A stretch of 64,000 nucleotides of DNA from the NCBI RefSeq assembly GCF_007004735.1, contig NZ_ML660182.1, forward strand, positions 248,001 to 312,000, in the 5' to 3' direction. Position numbers and translations under genes: made by a program. The stretch is from Salinigranum halophilum (lineage in GTDB: Archaea; Halobacteriota; Halobacteria; Halobacteriales; Haloferacaceae). Below the pieces are notes generated by a model that was not told the origin of the DNA, made no database searches, and saw only the letters and a list, made by a program, of their open reading frames with translations. Of the stretch, positions 18,580 through 28,313 are shown in pieces (the first letter of the stretch is position 1; every line of letters begins with the position of its first letter).

Positions 18580-20099
18580 TCATCGAAGCACTCATCGCGT
18601 TCACGTTCGTCGCCGCCCTCGGCGTCCTCGTCGCGCCCGACGAGTACGCCGGTCGGCTGGCGTTCGTGCTCAGTCTGGCCCCGGTCGCCGGGGCGCTCTG
18701 GATGTGGTCACAGTTCGACGCGAGCGGCAACGCCCTGATGGACGGAACCATCGCGTTCGAGACAGACGTCGTCTGGTTCACCCTCGGTGGACTGGACCTC
18801 CACTGGTTCGTCGGGGTCGACGGCATCTCGCTCCCGCTCGTCGTGTTGACGACCATCCTGACGTCGCTCGCCATCGTCTCGGCCTGGACGCCCATCGATA
18901 TGCGGCAGAGCCAGTTCTACGGGCTGATGCTCTTTATGGAGGCGAACCTCATCGGCGTGTTCACCGCGCTGGACTTCTTCGTCTGGTTCGTCTTCTGGGA
19001 GGCCGTCCTCGTCCCGATGTACTTCCTCGTCGGTGTCTGGGGAGGACCTCGGAGAAAGTACGCCGCGATCAAGTTCTTCGTCTACACGAACGTCGCCTCG
19101 CTGGTGATGTTCATCGGCTTCATCGCCCTGGTCTTCGGCCTGGGTGACTCCGTCGGCTCGATGCGCCTGCCGGAGATCGCGATGGCGCTCCGCGCCGACG
19201 AACTCGGCTCCCTGTACGGCATCGCGCCGAGTACGCTCGCCGCGGCCGCCTTCGTGGCGATGTTCATCGGGTTCGCGGTGAAGGTGCCCGTCGCCCCCCT
19301 GCACACGTGGCTGCCCGACGCCCACGTCGAGGCCCCCACGCCCGTGTCGGTGATGCTGGCGGGGGTCCTCCTGAAGATGGGGACCTACGCGCTGCTCCGG
19401 TTCAACTTCACGATGCTCCCCGAGGTCGCCGTCGACTTCGCGGTGCCCATCGCGATTCTGGCCGTCATCTCGGTCATCTACGGCGCGCTGCTCGCGCTGG
19501 CCCAAGAGGACCTCAAGCGCATCGTCGCCTACTCGTCGGTGTCGTCGATGGGGTACGTCATCCTCGGCCTCATCGCCTACACCACCTACGGCGTGGGCGG
19601 CGCGACGTTCCAGATGGTCGCGCACGGCCTCATCTCGGGGCTGATGTTCATGACCGTCGGCGTCGTCTACAACACGACCCACACCCGGATGGTCGGCGAC
19701 ATGTCCGGTATCGCCGACCGGATGCCCGTCACCGCGGGCATCTTCGTCGCCGGCGCGTTCGCCTACATGGGGCTGCCGCTGATGGCCGGCTTCGCGGGCG
19801 AGTTCTTCATCTTCAAGGGCTCGTTCGAGTCGACCACCTTCGCGGGGATGCCGCTGTTCACGGCGGCGGCGATGTTCGGCATCGTCATCGTCGCGGGCTA
19901 TCTCCTCTTGGCGATGCAGCGCACGCTGTTCGGCCCGTTCAGGTTCGACGGCGACTACACCGTCGCAGAGGCACCCGTCCACGACGTGGCGCCGCTGGCG
20001 GTGCTGCTCGCGCTCATCATCGTCCTGGGCGTGGCCCCGGACCTGTTCTTCGGGATGATTCAAGACGCCGTCAACCCCATCCTGGGAGGTGTCTCGTAG
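18576..20099 (+). CDS. nuoM: Complex I subunit M (antiporter-like)
   Basis: A 507-aa antiporter-like subunit. Signatures are GVDGISLPLVVLTTILT, the glutamate helix FWEAVLVPMYFLVG, and VKVPVAPLHTWLPDAHVEA with its Lys/His pair. The start ATG 18576 overlaps the nuoL stop by ATGA. Confidence 0.95.
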   Translation: MIIEALIAFTFVAALGVLVAPDEYAGRLAFVLSLAPVAGALWMWSQFDASGNALMDGTIAFETDVVWFTLGGLDLHWFVGVDGISLPLVVLTTILTSLAIVSAWTPIDMRQSQFYGLMLFMEANLIGVFTALDFFVWFVFWEAVLVPMYFLVGVWGGPRRKYAAIKFFVYTNVASLVMFIGFIALVFGLGDSVGSMRLPEIAMALRADELGSLYGIAPSTLAAAAFVAMFIGFAVKVPVAPLHTWLPDAHVEAPTPVSVMLAGVLLKMGTYALLRFNFTMLPEVAVDFAVPIAILAVISVIYGALLALAQEDLKRIVAYSSVSSMGYVILGLIAYTTYGVGGATFQMVAHGLISGLMFMTVGVVYNTTHTRMVGDMSGIADRMPVTAGIFVAGAFAYMGLPLMAGFAGEFFIFKGSFESTTFAGMPLFTAAAMFGIVIVAGYLLLAMQRTLFGPFRFDGDYTVAEAPVHDVAPLAVLLALIIVLGVAPDLFFGMIQDAVNPILGGVS

Positions 20100-21620
20100 A
20101 TGTTCGCTGACGTCTTCATCCAATCGTCGAGCCTGCCCGACTGGGCCGCCACGGCACCCATCCTGGCGCTCGCCGCGGCGTCGATCGTCCTCTTGCTCGC
20201 GGACACGATCGACCCCGACACGTCGAACAGCACGCTGCTCGCGGCCATCGCCACGGTCGGTTCGCTCGTGTCGTTCGGTATCGCCGGCTGGTACCTCGTG
20301 TCCGGCACGGGCCAGCCCAGTACGGGCGGCGCCATCGAACTGTACGGTGCCTCGCTCGTCGTCGACGGGATGGCGCTGTTCTTCCAGCTCATCTTCGCCT
20401 CCGTCACGGCGCTGGTCGTCATCGCCTCGTACGACTATCTGGAGGGCGAGGCCTACCAGGGTGAGTTCTACTCGCTCGTGCTCTTCGCGGCGACCGGGAT
20501 GAGCCTCATGGCGGCCTCGAACTCCCTCGCGACCGTGTTCGTCTCGCTCGAACTCGCCTCGCTTCCGTCCTACGCGCTCGTCGCGTTCCTCAAGCGCAAC
20601 CGGGGCAGTGTCGAGGCGAGTCTCAAGTACTTCCTCATCGGCGCGGTCTCCTCGGCCGTCCTTGCATTTGGGATCTCGCTCGTCTACGCCGCCACGGGGT
20701 CGCTCGTCCTCGGTGACGTCGCGTCCGGACTGGTGGACGCGACGGGGATGGTCGGTGTCGCCGGCATCGGCGTCTTCATGATCATCGGCGGCTTCGCGTT
20801 CAAGACCGCCTCCGTCCCGTTCCACTTCTGGGCCCCGGAGGCGTACGAGGGCGCGCCCGCGCCCATCTCGGGCTTCCTCTCGTCGGCTTCGAAGGCCGCC
20901 GGCTTCGCGGTCGCGTTCCGCGTGTTCACGGTGGCGTTCCCCGTCAGCGAACTGGTCCCGATGGGTATCGACTGGCCGCTCGCGTTCGCCGTGCTGGCCG
21001 TCGTGACGATGACGCTCGGCAACTTCGCGGCCGCCACGCAGGAGAACGTCAAGCGCATGCTGGCGTACTCCTCTATCGGCCACGCGGGCTACGCGCTCAT
21101 CGGCCTCGCCGCCGTCTCCAGTGGCGGCCCGAACGGTGACGTCATCGGCGCGTCGATGGCGCACCTCCTGGTCTACGGCTTCATGAACACCGGCGCGTTC
21201 ATCTTCATCGCCATGACCGAGTACTGGGGCCTGGGTCGGAAATTCGAGGACCTCAACGGTCTCTCGACGCAGGCCCCGATGGCCTGTATCGCCATGACCG
21301 TCTTCATGTTCTCGCTGGCCGGTCTGCCGCCGTTCGGCGGGTTCCTCTCGAAGTACGCCCTCTTCTACTCGGCCATCGAGGGCGGCTTCTGGTGGCTCGC
21401 GGCCGTCGGCGCGATCAACAGCGCGCTGTCGCTGTTCTACTACTCGCGCGTCGTGAAGGCGATGTGGATCGAAGACCCCATGGGCGACTTCGAGATCGAG
21501 TCGCGTCCCATCGGGCTGTACGTCGCCGTCATGGCCGCCGCGCTCGGAACAGTCCTGCTGCTGCCGGCCTTCGCGCCCGTCGTCGAGACGGCGCAGGCAT
21601 CGGCTGCCGCGCTGTTCTGA
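20100..21620 (+). CDS. nuoN: Complex I subunit N (antiporter-like)
   Basis: A 506-aa antiporter-like subunit and last gene of the operon. It has FVSLELASLPSYALVAF with the key Glu, FKTASVPFHFWAPEAYEGAP and KRMLAYSSIGHAGYALIG. It begins directly after the nuoM stop. No nuoE, F or G homologue follows, so the electron donor to this complex is not encoded here. Confidence 0.95.
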   Translation: MFADVFIQSSSLPDWAATAPILALAAASIVLLLADTIDPDTSNSTLLAAIATVGSLVSFGIAGWYLVSGTGQPSTGGAIELYGASLVVDGMALFFQLIFASVTALVVIASYDYLEGEAYQGEFYSLVLFAATGMSLMAASNSLATVFVSLELASLPSYALVAFLKRNRGSVEASLKYFLIGAVSSAVLAFGISLVYAATGSLVLGDVASGLVDATGMVGVAGIGVFMIIGGFAFKTASVPFHFWAPEAYEGAPAPISGFLSSASKAAGFAVAFRVFTVAFPVSELVPMGIDWPLAFAVLAVVTMTLGNFAAATQENVKRMLAYSSIGHAGYALIGLAAVSSGGPNGDVIGASMAHLLVYGFMNTGAFIFIAMTEYWGLGRKFEDLNGLSTQAPMACIAMTVFMFSLAGLPPFGGFLSKYALFYSAIEGGFWWLAAVGAINSALSLFYYSRVVKAMWIEDPMGDFEIESRPIGLYVAVMAAALGTVLLLPAFAPVVETAQASAAALF

Positions 21621-21733
21621 GGCTGTCGCGTTCACTCCGTTTCTCGTTCGATGTAGAGACGCGCCAGGCGTCGCACTAGCTCTCGACAGCACGATGCGGC
21701 AGGGTTTTTGGCGAGTACTGGCAACCTCCGCTA

Positions 21734-23200
21734 ATGTCGCGGCCAAGCCGTCTGGTGCTCGGATGGAGCCCGGTCGCCCGCGAGGTCGTCCGGTCCGCCC
21801 GGACGCGTCCGGGGACGCTCCACGTCGTCTCGGAGGCCCGGAGTCGCGTGGACTCGCTGCGCGACGACGGTGTCGACGCGAGGGTGGGCGACCCGACCGA
21901 CCCGGAGACGTACCCCGACGACGTGACGACGGTCGTCGTCGCGGGCACGGACGGCGAACGCAACCGTGTCGCCGCCGAGGTCGCACGTGAGCAGTTCTCG
22001 GACGCGCTCGTCGTCGCGTACGCGGGTGACGACCCACACGAGGAGACCGTCGCCGCGCTCGACGCCGTCGCCGACCGCGTCGTCGACCCGCACGGGTCAG
22101 TGGCGAGGGCGTTCCTCGACACCGCGACGGGGGAGACGGTGACGCGCGTCACCCGACTCCTGCGCGTCCTCCGGACCATCGACGGGACGCTGGCCGTCGT
22201 GATGCACGACAATCCCGACCCGGACGCTATCGCGTCGGCGCTCGCACTCGTGCGCATCGCGGACCTGGTCGGTATCGACGCCGTCCCCTGTTACTTCGGC
22301 GAGGTCTCTCACCAGGAGAACCGGGCGCTCATCAACCTGCTCGACCTCTCGCTCCGGAACCTCGAACCGGGCGCGACGATGGACGAGTACGACGGCATCG
22401 CCCTCGTCGACCACTCGCGCCCCGGCGTCAACGACGGGCTCGCACCCGACACGCGCGTCGACATCGCCATCGACCACCACCCCCCGCGCGCGCCGGTCGA
22501 AGCGCGCTGTCTCGACCTGCGGAGCGGGGTCGGCGCGACGAGCACGCTCCTGACGGAGTATCTGCGTCGGCTCCGCATCGAACCCGACACGACGCTCGCG
22601 ACCGCCCTGTTGTTCGGAATCCGCATCGACACGAAGGACTTCTCGCGGGAGGTGTCGAACGCGGACTTCGAGGCGGCGTCGTTCCTCAGTCCGTACGTCG
22701 ACCACTCGGCGCTCGACCGCATCGAGGCCCCGAGCATGGGACCGGAGGTCCTCGACACGCTCGCGCGGGCCATCCGTAACCGCGAGGTGCGTGGCGACGC
22801 GCTGGCGACGAACGTCGGTGAAATCGCCGACCGCGACGCGCTCGCGCAGGCGGCCGACCGTCTCCTCGACATGGAAGGCGTTCGCCTCACGCTCGTCTAC
22901 GGCTACCGCGACGACACCCTCTACGCCTCCGGCCGCGCCCGCGGGACCGCCGTCGACCTCGGCGAGACGCTGCGCGACGCGTTCGGCTCCATCGGGAGCG
23001 CCGGCGGCCACGCCGACATGGCCGGCGCGCAGGTCGACCTCGGCGTCTGGGACGCGGCGTACGTCGAGGGCGACGATGAGTTCGAAGAACTCGTCACGGA
23101 GGTCATGAACGCCCGCTTCTTCGAGACGCTCGAGACCGCGCCGGCGTCGCTGTCGAGCGTCCACAGCGAACTCGGGTTCGAGTACCCCTTCGAGCGGTGA
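21734..23200 (+). CDS. DHH-family phosphoesterase with N-terminal TrkA-N/RCK-like domain
   Basis: A 488-aa protein with two parts. Residues 1-125 form a Rossmann-like domain resembling the RCK/TrkA-N nucleotide-binding fold. Residues 150-488 are a DHH/DHHA1 phosphoesterase with MHDNPDPDAIASA, ALVDHSRPG, the name-giving IDHHPPR and GSAGGHADMAGAQ. Metal-binding Asp/His residues are all present. The architecture occurs widely in haloarchaea and suggests hydrolysis of a cyclic dinucleotide or oligonucleotide under nucleotide or potassium control; the actual substrate is inference. A TATA-like GGGTTTTTGG lies about 28 bases upstream. Confidence 0.84.
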   Translation: MSRPSRLVLGWSPVAREVVRSARTRPGTLHVVSEARSRVDSLRDDGVDARVGDPTDPETYPDDVTTVVVAGTDGERNRVAAEVAREQFSDALVVAYAGDDPHEETVAALDAVADRVVDPHGSVARAFLDTATGETVTRVTRLLRVLRTIDGTLAVVMHDNPDPDAIASALALVRIADLVGIDAVPCYFGEVSHQENRALINLLDLSLRNLEPGATMDEYDGIALVDHSRPGVNDGLAPDTRVDIAIDHHPPRAPVEARCLDLRSGVGATSTLLTEYLRRLRIEPDTTLATALLFGIRIDTKDFSREVSNADFEAASFLSPYVDHSALDRIEAPSMGPEVLDTLARAIRNREVRGDALATNVGEIADRDALAQAADRLLDMEGVRLTLVYGYRDDTLYASGRARGTAVDLGETLRDAFGSIGSAGGHADMAGAQVDLGVWDAAYVEGDDEFEELVTEVMNARFFETLETAPASLSSVHSELGFEYPFER

Positions 23201-23255
23201 GCGTTCGCCCCCGGCGTGGGGTAGGGTTTTCTTCCCCCTCGGCGTACGACGCTCC

Positions 23256-24038
23256 ATGCCCGGGAAGGCGACCGTCCAGGAGTACATGACCCGTGACGTC
23301 GCGACGGTCTCACCGACGGACACCGTCGCCGCCGTCGCGCGGCGTATCGTCGAGAGCGACGGCCACAACGGCTTCCCCGTCTGTGAGGCGCGCAAGGTCG
23401 AGGGGTTCATCACCGCGAGCGACCTGCTTCTCGCCGCCGACGACGCCCTCATCTTCACCGTGATGACGGAGGACCTCATCGTCGCCCATCCGGATATGGA
23501 CATCAACGACGCCGCGCGCGTCATCCTCCGGTCGGGCATCCGCAAACTGCCCGTCGTCGACGACGCCGGCAACCTCGTCGGTATCATCTCCAACACGGAC
23601 GTCATCCGCTCACAGATCGAGCGCGCGACGCCCGAGAAGGTGGGGAAGCTGATGCGCACCCTCGAACAGATACACGGTATCAAGGTCCACGAGGAGCGAA
23701 ACGTCGTCCCGCTCGACGGCCTCATCCCGACGCAAGCGCGTGTCTACGCCGACGAACTCGAGGGCAGACAGTACGAACTCGAGCGGGGGCTCGCCGAACC
23801 GCTCGTCGTCATCGACAACGCGGGGACAAACCTGCTCGCGGACGGCCATCACCGGGTCATGGCGGCCGACAGGCTGGGCATCGAGGAGATGGACGCCTAC
23901 GTCATCGTCGTCGACGACCCCGTCGAGTTGGGGATGGAGCGAACCGCGCGGAAGGAGGGGCTCGAGTCGATTCGCGACATCGAGGTCGTCGACTACGCCC
24001 GTCACCCGCTCGTGGAGACGACGCGTCGACTCCAGTGA
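23256..24038 (+). CDS. CBS-pair protein with ParB-like domain
   Basis: A 260-aa protein. Two CBS motifs fill about residues 8-125 (MTRDVATVSPTDTV, MTEDLIVAHPDMDI), forming an adenine-nucleotide sensor. Residues about 140-215 are a ParB/sulfiredoxin-like domain with PLDGLIPTQ and the signature LADGHHRVMAA. The gene is in the same orientation as the DHH gene, 55 bases downstream, but with its own TATA-like GGGTTTTC. Family members are common in haloarchaea and their role is unknown; a nucleotide-sensing NTPase or serine-kinase activity is possible. Confidence 0.8.
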   Translation: MPGKATVQEYMTRDVATVSPTDTVAAVARRIVESDGHNGFPVCEARKVEGFITASDLLLAADDALIFTVMTEDLIVAHPDMDINDAARVILRSGIRKLPVVDDAGNLVGIISNTDVIRSQIERATPEKVGKLMRTLEQIHGIKVHEERNVVPLDGLIPTQARVYADELEGRQYELERGLAEPLVVIDNAGTNLLADGHHRVMAADRLGIEEMDAYVIVVDDPVELGMERTARKEGLESIRDIEVVDYARHPLVETTRRLQ

Positions 24039-24045
24039 CTGCGCT

Positions 24046-24279
24046 TTACCGCTCCGCGACGTCGTACGTCTCCCGCCACTCGGCGGCAACTCGCTCGGCC
24101 TCGTCGCGGGTCTCGGCGCGCTCGTCGAGGTACAACGACCCCTCCGGAGCCTGCGTGAGTCGGTCGAGGCGGACAATCCACCCGTCGTGGCGCGTTCGGA
24201 GGCGGATGGTCGCCCAGCCGTCGTCGCGCACCCACTCGGTGTGTACGTTCCGTTCGTCGTTCGTCTCGGTCCAGGTCAC
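24046..24279 (-). CDS. Hypothetical haloarchaeal protein
   Basis: A 77-aa acidic soluble protein with several Trp residues and a C-terminal helix DEAERVAAEWRETYDV. No motif identifies it. It is convergent with the CBS gene, seven bases away. The composition is that of a real haloarchaeal protein, and the competing frames here are Arg/Ser-rich shadows. Confidence 0.6.
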   Translation of the reverse strand: MTWTETNDERNVHTEWVRDDGWATIRLRTRHDGWIVRLDRLTQAPEGSLYLDERAETRDEAERVAAEWRETYDVAER

Positions 24280-24331
24280 GTGGGCTCGGTCGCACCCGAC
24301 GGGCCTGTAGCTTACTCTCTGCGTCTCCAGC

Positions 24332-25321
24332 TCACGACGACCGCCCCACGAAGTCCAGTCGTTCGTCCAGTCGCCCCAGGAGCGCCAGCCCGTAGTACCG
24401 GAAGTAGGTCACGACGGGCACCTGCACGACGACGCTCAAGACGGCGACGAGCAGCGTGAACCCGACGGCGAGGACGCCGAGGACGACCAGGCCGATCCCC
24501 TGGACCCCGACGGTAGCGACGACGCCGCCGCCGACGAGTGCGAAGGGAATCGCGACGACGAGCGCACCGAGACCGACGGCGAGGCCGACGACGACGGCGG
24601 CGGCCGCACCGAGGACCAGTCGGACGACGAGGTAGAGCGCGACCTCACGCCACGCCGCCCGACAGAGCGGGGCGAACCGACGCCACGCCGACAGGAGTGT
24701 CCGTCCCTCGCCGACCATCGTCGGGACGACGAAGTCCGTCGTGAGTCGGAGGACGAGCGCCCCGACGAGCCAGACGACGCCGACACCAGCGAGCAGAAGC
24801 GGGAGGAGCACGACACGCCAGCCGGCCCCGGCGACGGGAGCCGGGCTGATGAAGAAGGCGACCGGGATGGCGGCGCTGGCGAGCAGTCCGAGGAGGACGA
24901 GCGTCCGGAAGGCGAACAGGCGGAGTCCGGGGACGAGGAACTGACGGAACGGCCGTCGGAGGTCGACCTGCCGCGTCCGCAACGACTCGACGAGGACGAA
25001 CTCCATGACCGCCCCGGCGACCACGTAGCCGAGCGCGAGGACGACGGTGATGGCGACGATGACGACGATGAGCGCACCCACGCGCTCGGGCGCGAGCGTC
25101 GGCACCGGGGGCAACTCGAGGCTGTGCAGGGCGGTCTCCGGCGGCGACGGCGAGGAGACGGCTCCCTGTGCCGCCTGCCCTGCACCGCCACCACCGCCGA
25201 CACCACCGACGAAGAACGTCACGACGACGAGTCGGAGCCACGTCCGCCACGAGAGGGGGAGAAGCAGCGACTCCGTCGCGGCCCGAGCGTCGTCGAGCGA
25301 GTCGACCGCGTTCCACGACAT
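24332..25321 (-). CDS. Polytopic membrane protein, unknown function
   Basis: A 329-aa protein with about six hydrophobic segments (roughly 28-48, 80-105, 135-165, 170-195, 225-260, 270-300). Polar stretches such as ESLRTRQVDLRRPFRQFL lie between them. It resembles haloarchaeal membrane families of unknown function, of the kind with a repeated pair of helices. A Gly-rich stretch (GGVGGGGGAG) lies near residue 40. Confidence 0.68.
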   Translation of the reverse strand: MSWNAVDSLDDARAATESLLLPLSWRTWLRLVVVTFFVGGVGGGGGAGQAAQGAVSSPSPPETALHSLELPPVPTLAPERVGALIVVIVAITVVLALGYVVAGAVMEFVLVESLRTRQVDLRRPFRQFLVPGLRLFAFRTLVLLGLLASAAIPVAFFISPAPVAGAGWRVVLLPLLLAGVGVVWLVGALVLRLTTDFVVPTMVGEGRTLLSAWRRFAPLCRAAWREVALYLVVRLVLGAAAAVVVGLAVGLGALVVAIPFALVGGGVVATVGVQGIGLVVLGVLAVGFTLLVAVLSVVVQVPVVTYFRYYGLALLGRLDERLDFVGRSS

Positions 25322-25397
25322 TCACTCGCCGTGACGCTCGCGGGCTACAAAAGTCGCAGGGAACAGCTACTTGCGCTCGTGGGTGAAACAGCGTCGC

Positions 25398-26510
25398 GTG
25401 ACTGTACACGAGCGACGAACCAGGGCCTGTCAGGAGCGCCTTCGGGAGCGGGGAGCGGCCCTCGCCGTGCTCGCGCCCGGCGCGAACCTCCGGTACCTGA
25501 CCGGCGTGGCGGAGACCCCCTCCGAACGGCTGTTCTGCTGTCTCCTCCCCCCGACCGGCGACCCCGCCTTCGTCGTCCCCGAACTCTCGAGCGAACAGGT
25601 TCGCGAGGCGACCTGGGTCTCGACCGTACGAAGCTGGCGCGACGGCGACGACCCGGTGGACACGCTCGACGCCGCGGTCGACGAGTGTGTCGCCGACGCG
25701 GGGCGGGTGCTCCTCGACGGGACGATGTGGGCGCGACACACCCTCGACGTCCAGTCCGTCCTCGGCGGCCGGACGTTCGGCCTGGCCGAGGAGGTACTCG
25801 GCCCGCTCCGGGCCCGAAAAGACGAGACGGAACTCGACGCGCTGCGCCGCGCCGGTGCCGTCGCCGACGAGGTGATGGCGAGCCTCTTCGCCGATGCCGG
25901 CTCCCTCGTCGGCGAGTCGGAGGCCGCACTCGCGCGCGAGGTGGAGCGCCGACTCGTCGACGCCGGCGGCGAGGGCGTCTCCTTCGAGCCCATCGTCGCC
26001 GCCGGACCGAACGGCGCGAAGCCACATCACCACCACGGGACACGGACCGTCGAACCGGGCGACCCCGTCGTCTTCGACTTCGGGACGCGCGTCGATGGCT
26101 ACCCGAGCGACACCACCCGGACGGTCGTCCTCGATGGCACACCGTCGAGCGAGTTCGAGGCGGTCCACGAGGTGGTTCGAGCGGCACAGGCCGCGGCCGT
26201 CGAGGCCGTCGACCCCGGCGTCGAAGCCCGTGCGGTCGACCGGGCCGCCCGCGACGTCATCGAGGCCGCGGGGTACGGCGAGCAGTTCGTCCACCGGACC
26301 GGCCACGGCGTCGGGCTCGACGTCCACGAGGAGCCGTACGTCAGCGCGGACTCGACGGCGACGCTCGAGCCGGGGATGGTGTTCAGCGTCGAACCCGGCG
26401 TGTATCTGCCCGACGAGTTCGGCGTCCGCATCGAGGACCTCGTCGTCGTCACCGACGACGGCTGTGAGCGACTGAACGACTCGTCGCGCGACTGGCGAGT
26501 CGGCGGCTAG
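25398..26510 (+). CDS. M24-family aminopeptidase (Xaa-Pro dipeptidase-like)
   Basis: A 370-aa creatinase-fold metallopeptidase. After an N-terminal domain (1-130), all five metal ligands are visible: the two Asp in VVFDFGTRVDGYPSDTTRTV, the His in HRTGHGVGLDVHEEP, and the two Glu in VFSVEPGVY and GVRIEDLVVV. It probably removes N-terminal residues ahead of proline or splits X-Pro dipeptides. The GTG at 25398 (MTVHERRTRACQERL) is preferred; an ATG nine codons earlier is possible. Confidence 0.87.
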   Translation: MTVHERRTRACQERLRERGAALAVLAPGANLRYLTGVAETPSERLFCCLLPPTGDPAFVVPELSSEQVREATWVSTVRSWRDGDDPVDTLDAAVDECVADAGRVLLDGTMWARHTLDVQSVLGGRTFGLAEEVLGPLRARKDETELDALRRAGAVADEVMASLFADAGSLVGESEAALAREVERRLVDAGGEGVSFEPIVAAGPNGAKPHHHHGTRTVEPGDPVVFDFGTRVDGYPSDTTRTVVLDGTPSSEFEAVHEVVRAAQAAAVEAVDPGVEARAVDRAARDVIEAAGYGEQFVHRTGHGVGLDVHEEPYVSADSTATLEPGMVFSVEPGVYLPDEFGVRIEDLVVVTDDGCERLNDSSRDWRVGG

Positions 26511-26516
26511 CCGTCA

Positions 26517-26556
26517 CGCTCACGAGCGCTCACGAGCGCTCACGGGCGTTCGCGAG
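26517..26556. repeat. Four tandem 10-base repeats between convergent genes
   Basis: The unit GCTCACGAGC occurs twice exactly, then as GCTCACGGGC and GTTCGCGAGC, within about 40 bases. It straddles the 3' end of the sensor kinase gene and the gap to the peptidase gene. It probably arose by slippage; GCGCTC/GAGCGC symmetry could let it fold as a terminator for both transcripts. Confidence 0.5.
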
Positions 26557-28140
26557 CGGGAGGCGGAGGGTGACGACGCTTCCGGTCGGGTCGTTCTCGC
26601 CGAACGAGACTGTCCCTCGCGACTCCGAGACGATCCAGTTGACGAGCCAGAGCCCGATGCCGCTCCCGTGTTCGAGCGGCGTCTCCCGCCCGTCGACCAG
26701 CACGTTCCGTTCTTGCGGCGGGATGCCGGGGCCGTAGTCCGCGACGGCGACCTCGACCGCCGAGTCGCCGACACGACGGACCGCCACCTCGACCGTCGGC
26801 GAGAGCGACGTCGTGTGGATGACGGCGTTCTCGAGGAGGTTGTCGAGCGCCACGCCGAGCAGGTCACTCGACTGCACCACGACCGGCTCGTCGGGGACGT
26901 CGAGTGCGAACTCGGCGAACGGTCGCTCCCGGCGCGCCTCGGTGACGCGCTCCGTGACGAGGTCGCCGACGTCGACCGCAGTGACGAGGCGGTCGGTCCG
27001 CCCGAGCGTCTGTTCGGCCTCGCGGACCTTCGTGGCGAGGTCGACGAGGCGGGTCGCCTTCGACCGGATGACCGCCGAGGAGTCCGCCGTGGCCGAGGGG
27101 TCCGTCGCGATGAGTTCGGCGTGGCCCTGGATGACGTTCAGGTCGTTCCGGAGGTCGTGTCGGAGGATGCGGTTGAGCACCGCGAGCCGTTGCTGGTGGC
27201 GGTACGTCCGGGTGACGTCGCGTATCGTGACGAGCCGACCGCTGACGAGGCCGCGGAGGTGCTCGAACGACGACTCCCGGAGTTCGTACCGACGGCGCTC
27301 GCCGTCCCGGGTGAGTTCGACCTCGGTCGGGAGGTTCGCGAGGTGGTCGTCGAACGAGTCGAGGGTCGCGAGGAGGTCCTCGGCGACCCGGTTCGTGTCC
27401 AGCACGCGGCCGTCCTCCGAGAGGACGACGACGCCGTCGTCCATCGTCTCGATGACCGCGTCGCGGGCGACCTCGCGGGCGACGGGGAGGCTGTCGAACA
27501 GGCCCCACTCGGCGAGCGACACGGTGAGGACGACCCCGGTGACGACGAAGCCGAACGGCGTCGGGTCGAGGGGGAGGTCGACCGTCCCCGAGAGGAAGAG
27601 GGCGTTCGCCATCCAGGGGACGGCGACGGCCGCGAGGACGGCGAGAGCGTGCCGCGAGCGGTCGCTCGAAACGACGTACATCAGCACGAACAGGACCGTC
27701 CCGGCCCCGAGCAGCAGATACGAGTACGCGGCGTGTACCCAGAACCACGGGCCGCGGCCCGTCGTCAGCACGTCCCCATCGGCGGGTGCGAGAAGGAGCG
27801 GGTGTCCGGCGACGGCGAGGGCGGCCGTCACCGTCGGGACCACGAGGAGCGCGACAGCCAGCCGCGGCGTCACGCGCGGCCCGCGTCCCGTGTACTCGAC
27901 GGCGAAGACGAGCCACGCGACCGGGACGTACGCGACGGCGACGAGCGAGACGTGCGAGAAGCGACGTCGAACGACCGCGTCGGCCGCGAACAGTTCGCCG
28001 CCGTAGCTGACACACCACGCGGCGACGAGCAGCATCAACACCGCGAGTGGGGTTCCTGCGACGACGGCTCGCTCTCGGACGGCCGCGACGGCGACGCCGA
28101 CCGCGAGCGCGACGGCGGCCAGGAGCGACGCTGCTACCAT
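26530..28140 (-). CDS. Sensor histidine kinase with 7TM-type N-terminus and PAS domain
   Basis: A 536-aa membrane sensor. About seven hydrophobic helices occupy residues 1-235, as in the His_kinase 7TM N-terminal domain. A PAS domain follows (VIETMDDGVVVLSEDGRV), then the kinase core. The phospho-acceptor is the His in LRHDLRNDLNVIQGH. The N box is DNLLENAVIHT and the G boxes are ADYGPGIPP and GSGIGLWLV. The start MVAASLL begins just before helix 1; a start 48 codons earlier exists but adds a polar leader. No response regulator is adjacent, typical of haloarchaeal orphan kinases. Confidence 0.85.
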   Translation of the reverse strand: MVAASLLAAVALAVGVAVAAVRERAVVAGTPLAVLMLLVAAWCVSYGGELFAADAVVRRRFSHVSLVAVAYVPVAWLVFAVEYTGRGPRVTPRLAVALLVVPTVTAALAVAGHPLLLAPADGDVLTTGRGPWFWVHAAYSYLLLGAGTVLFVLMYVVSSDRSRHALAVLAAVAVPWMANALFLSGTVDLPLDPTPFGFVVTGVVLTVSLAEWGLFDSLPVAREVARDAVIETMDDGVVVLSEDGRVLDTNRVAEDLLATLDSFDDHLANLPTEVELTRDGERRRYELRESSFEHLRGLVSGRLVTIRDVTRTYRHQQRLAVLNRILRHDLRNDLNVIQGHAELIATDPSATADSSAVIRSKATRLVDLATKVREAEQTLGRTDRLVTAVDVGDLVTERVTEARRERPFAEFALDVPDEPVVVQSSDLLGVALDNLLENAVIHTTSLSPTVEVAVRRVGDSAVEVAVADYGPGIPPQERNVLVDGRETPLEHGSGIGLWLVNWIVSESRGTVSFGENDPTGSVVTLRLPLANARERS

Positions 28141-28313
28141 CGGCCATCCACCGACGACGGACGCCCCGAACGCTGGCCCCACGGTTAGTGAGAGCGCGTC
28201 TGTCCGGTAGTTGAACGTATCGCACGGGGTATCAGTCCTGAGAGTCGTCCATCGACTGCCGGGGAGCGGTCTCCGCCCAAACACTCTCTATCTCTGGGTG
28301 TCTGGGTGGTGTC

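Noticed and set aside
18708-22037. Very long minus-strand open frame (1109 codons) opposite nuoM and nuoN
   Set aside because: It is Arg/Asp/His-rich with no domain, lies opposite two clear nuo genes and is a product of GC-rich third positions.
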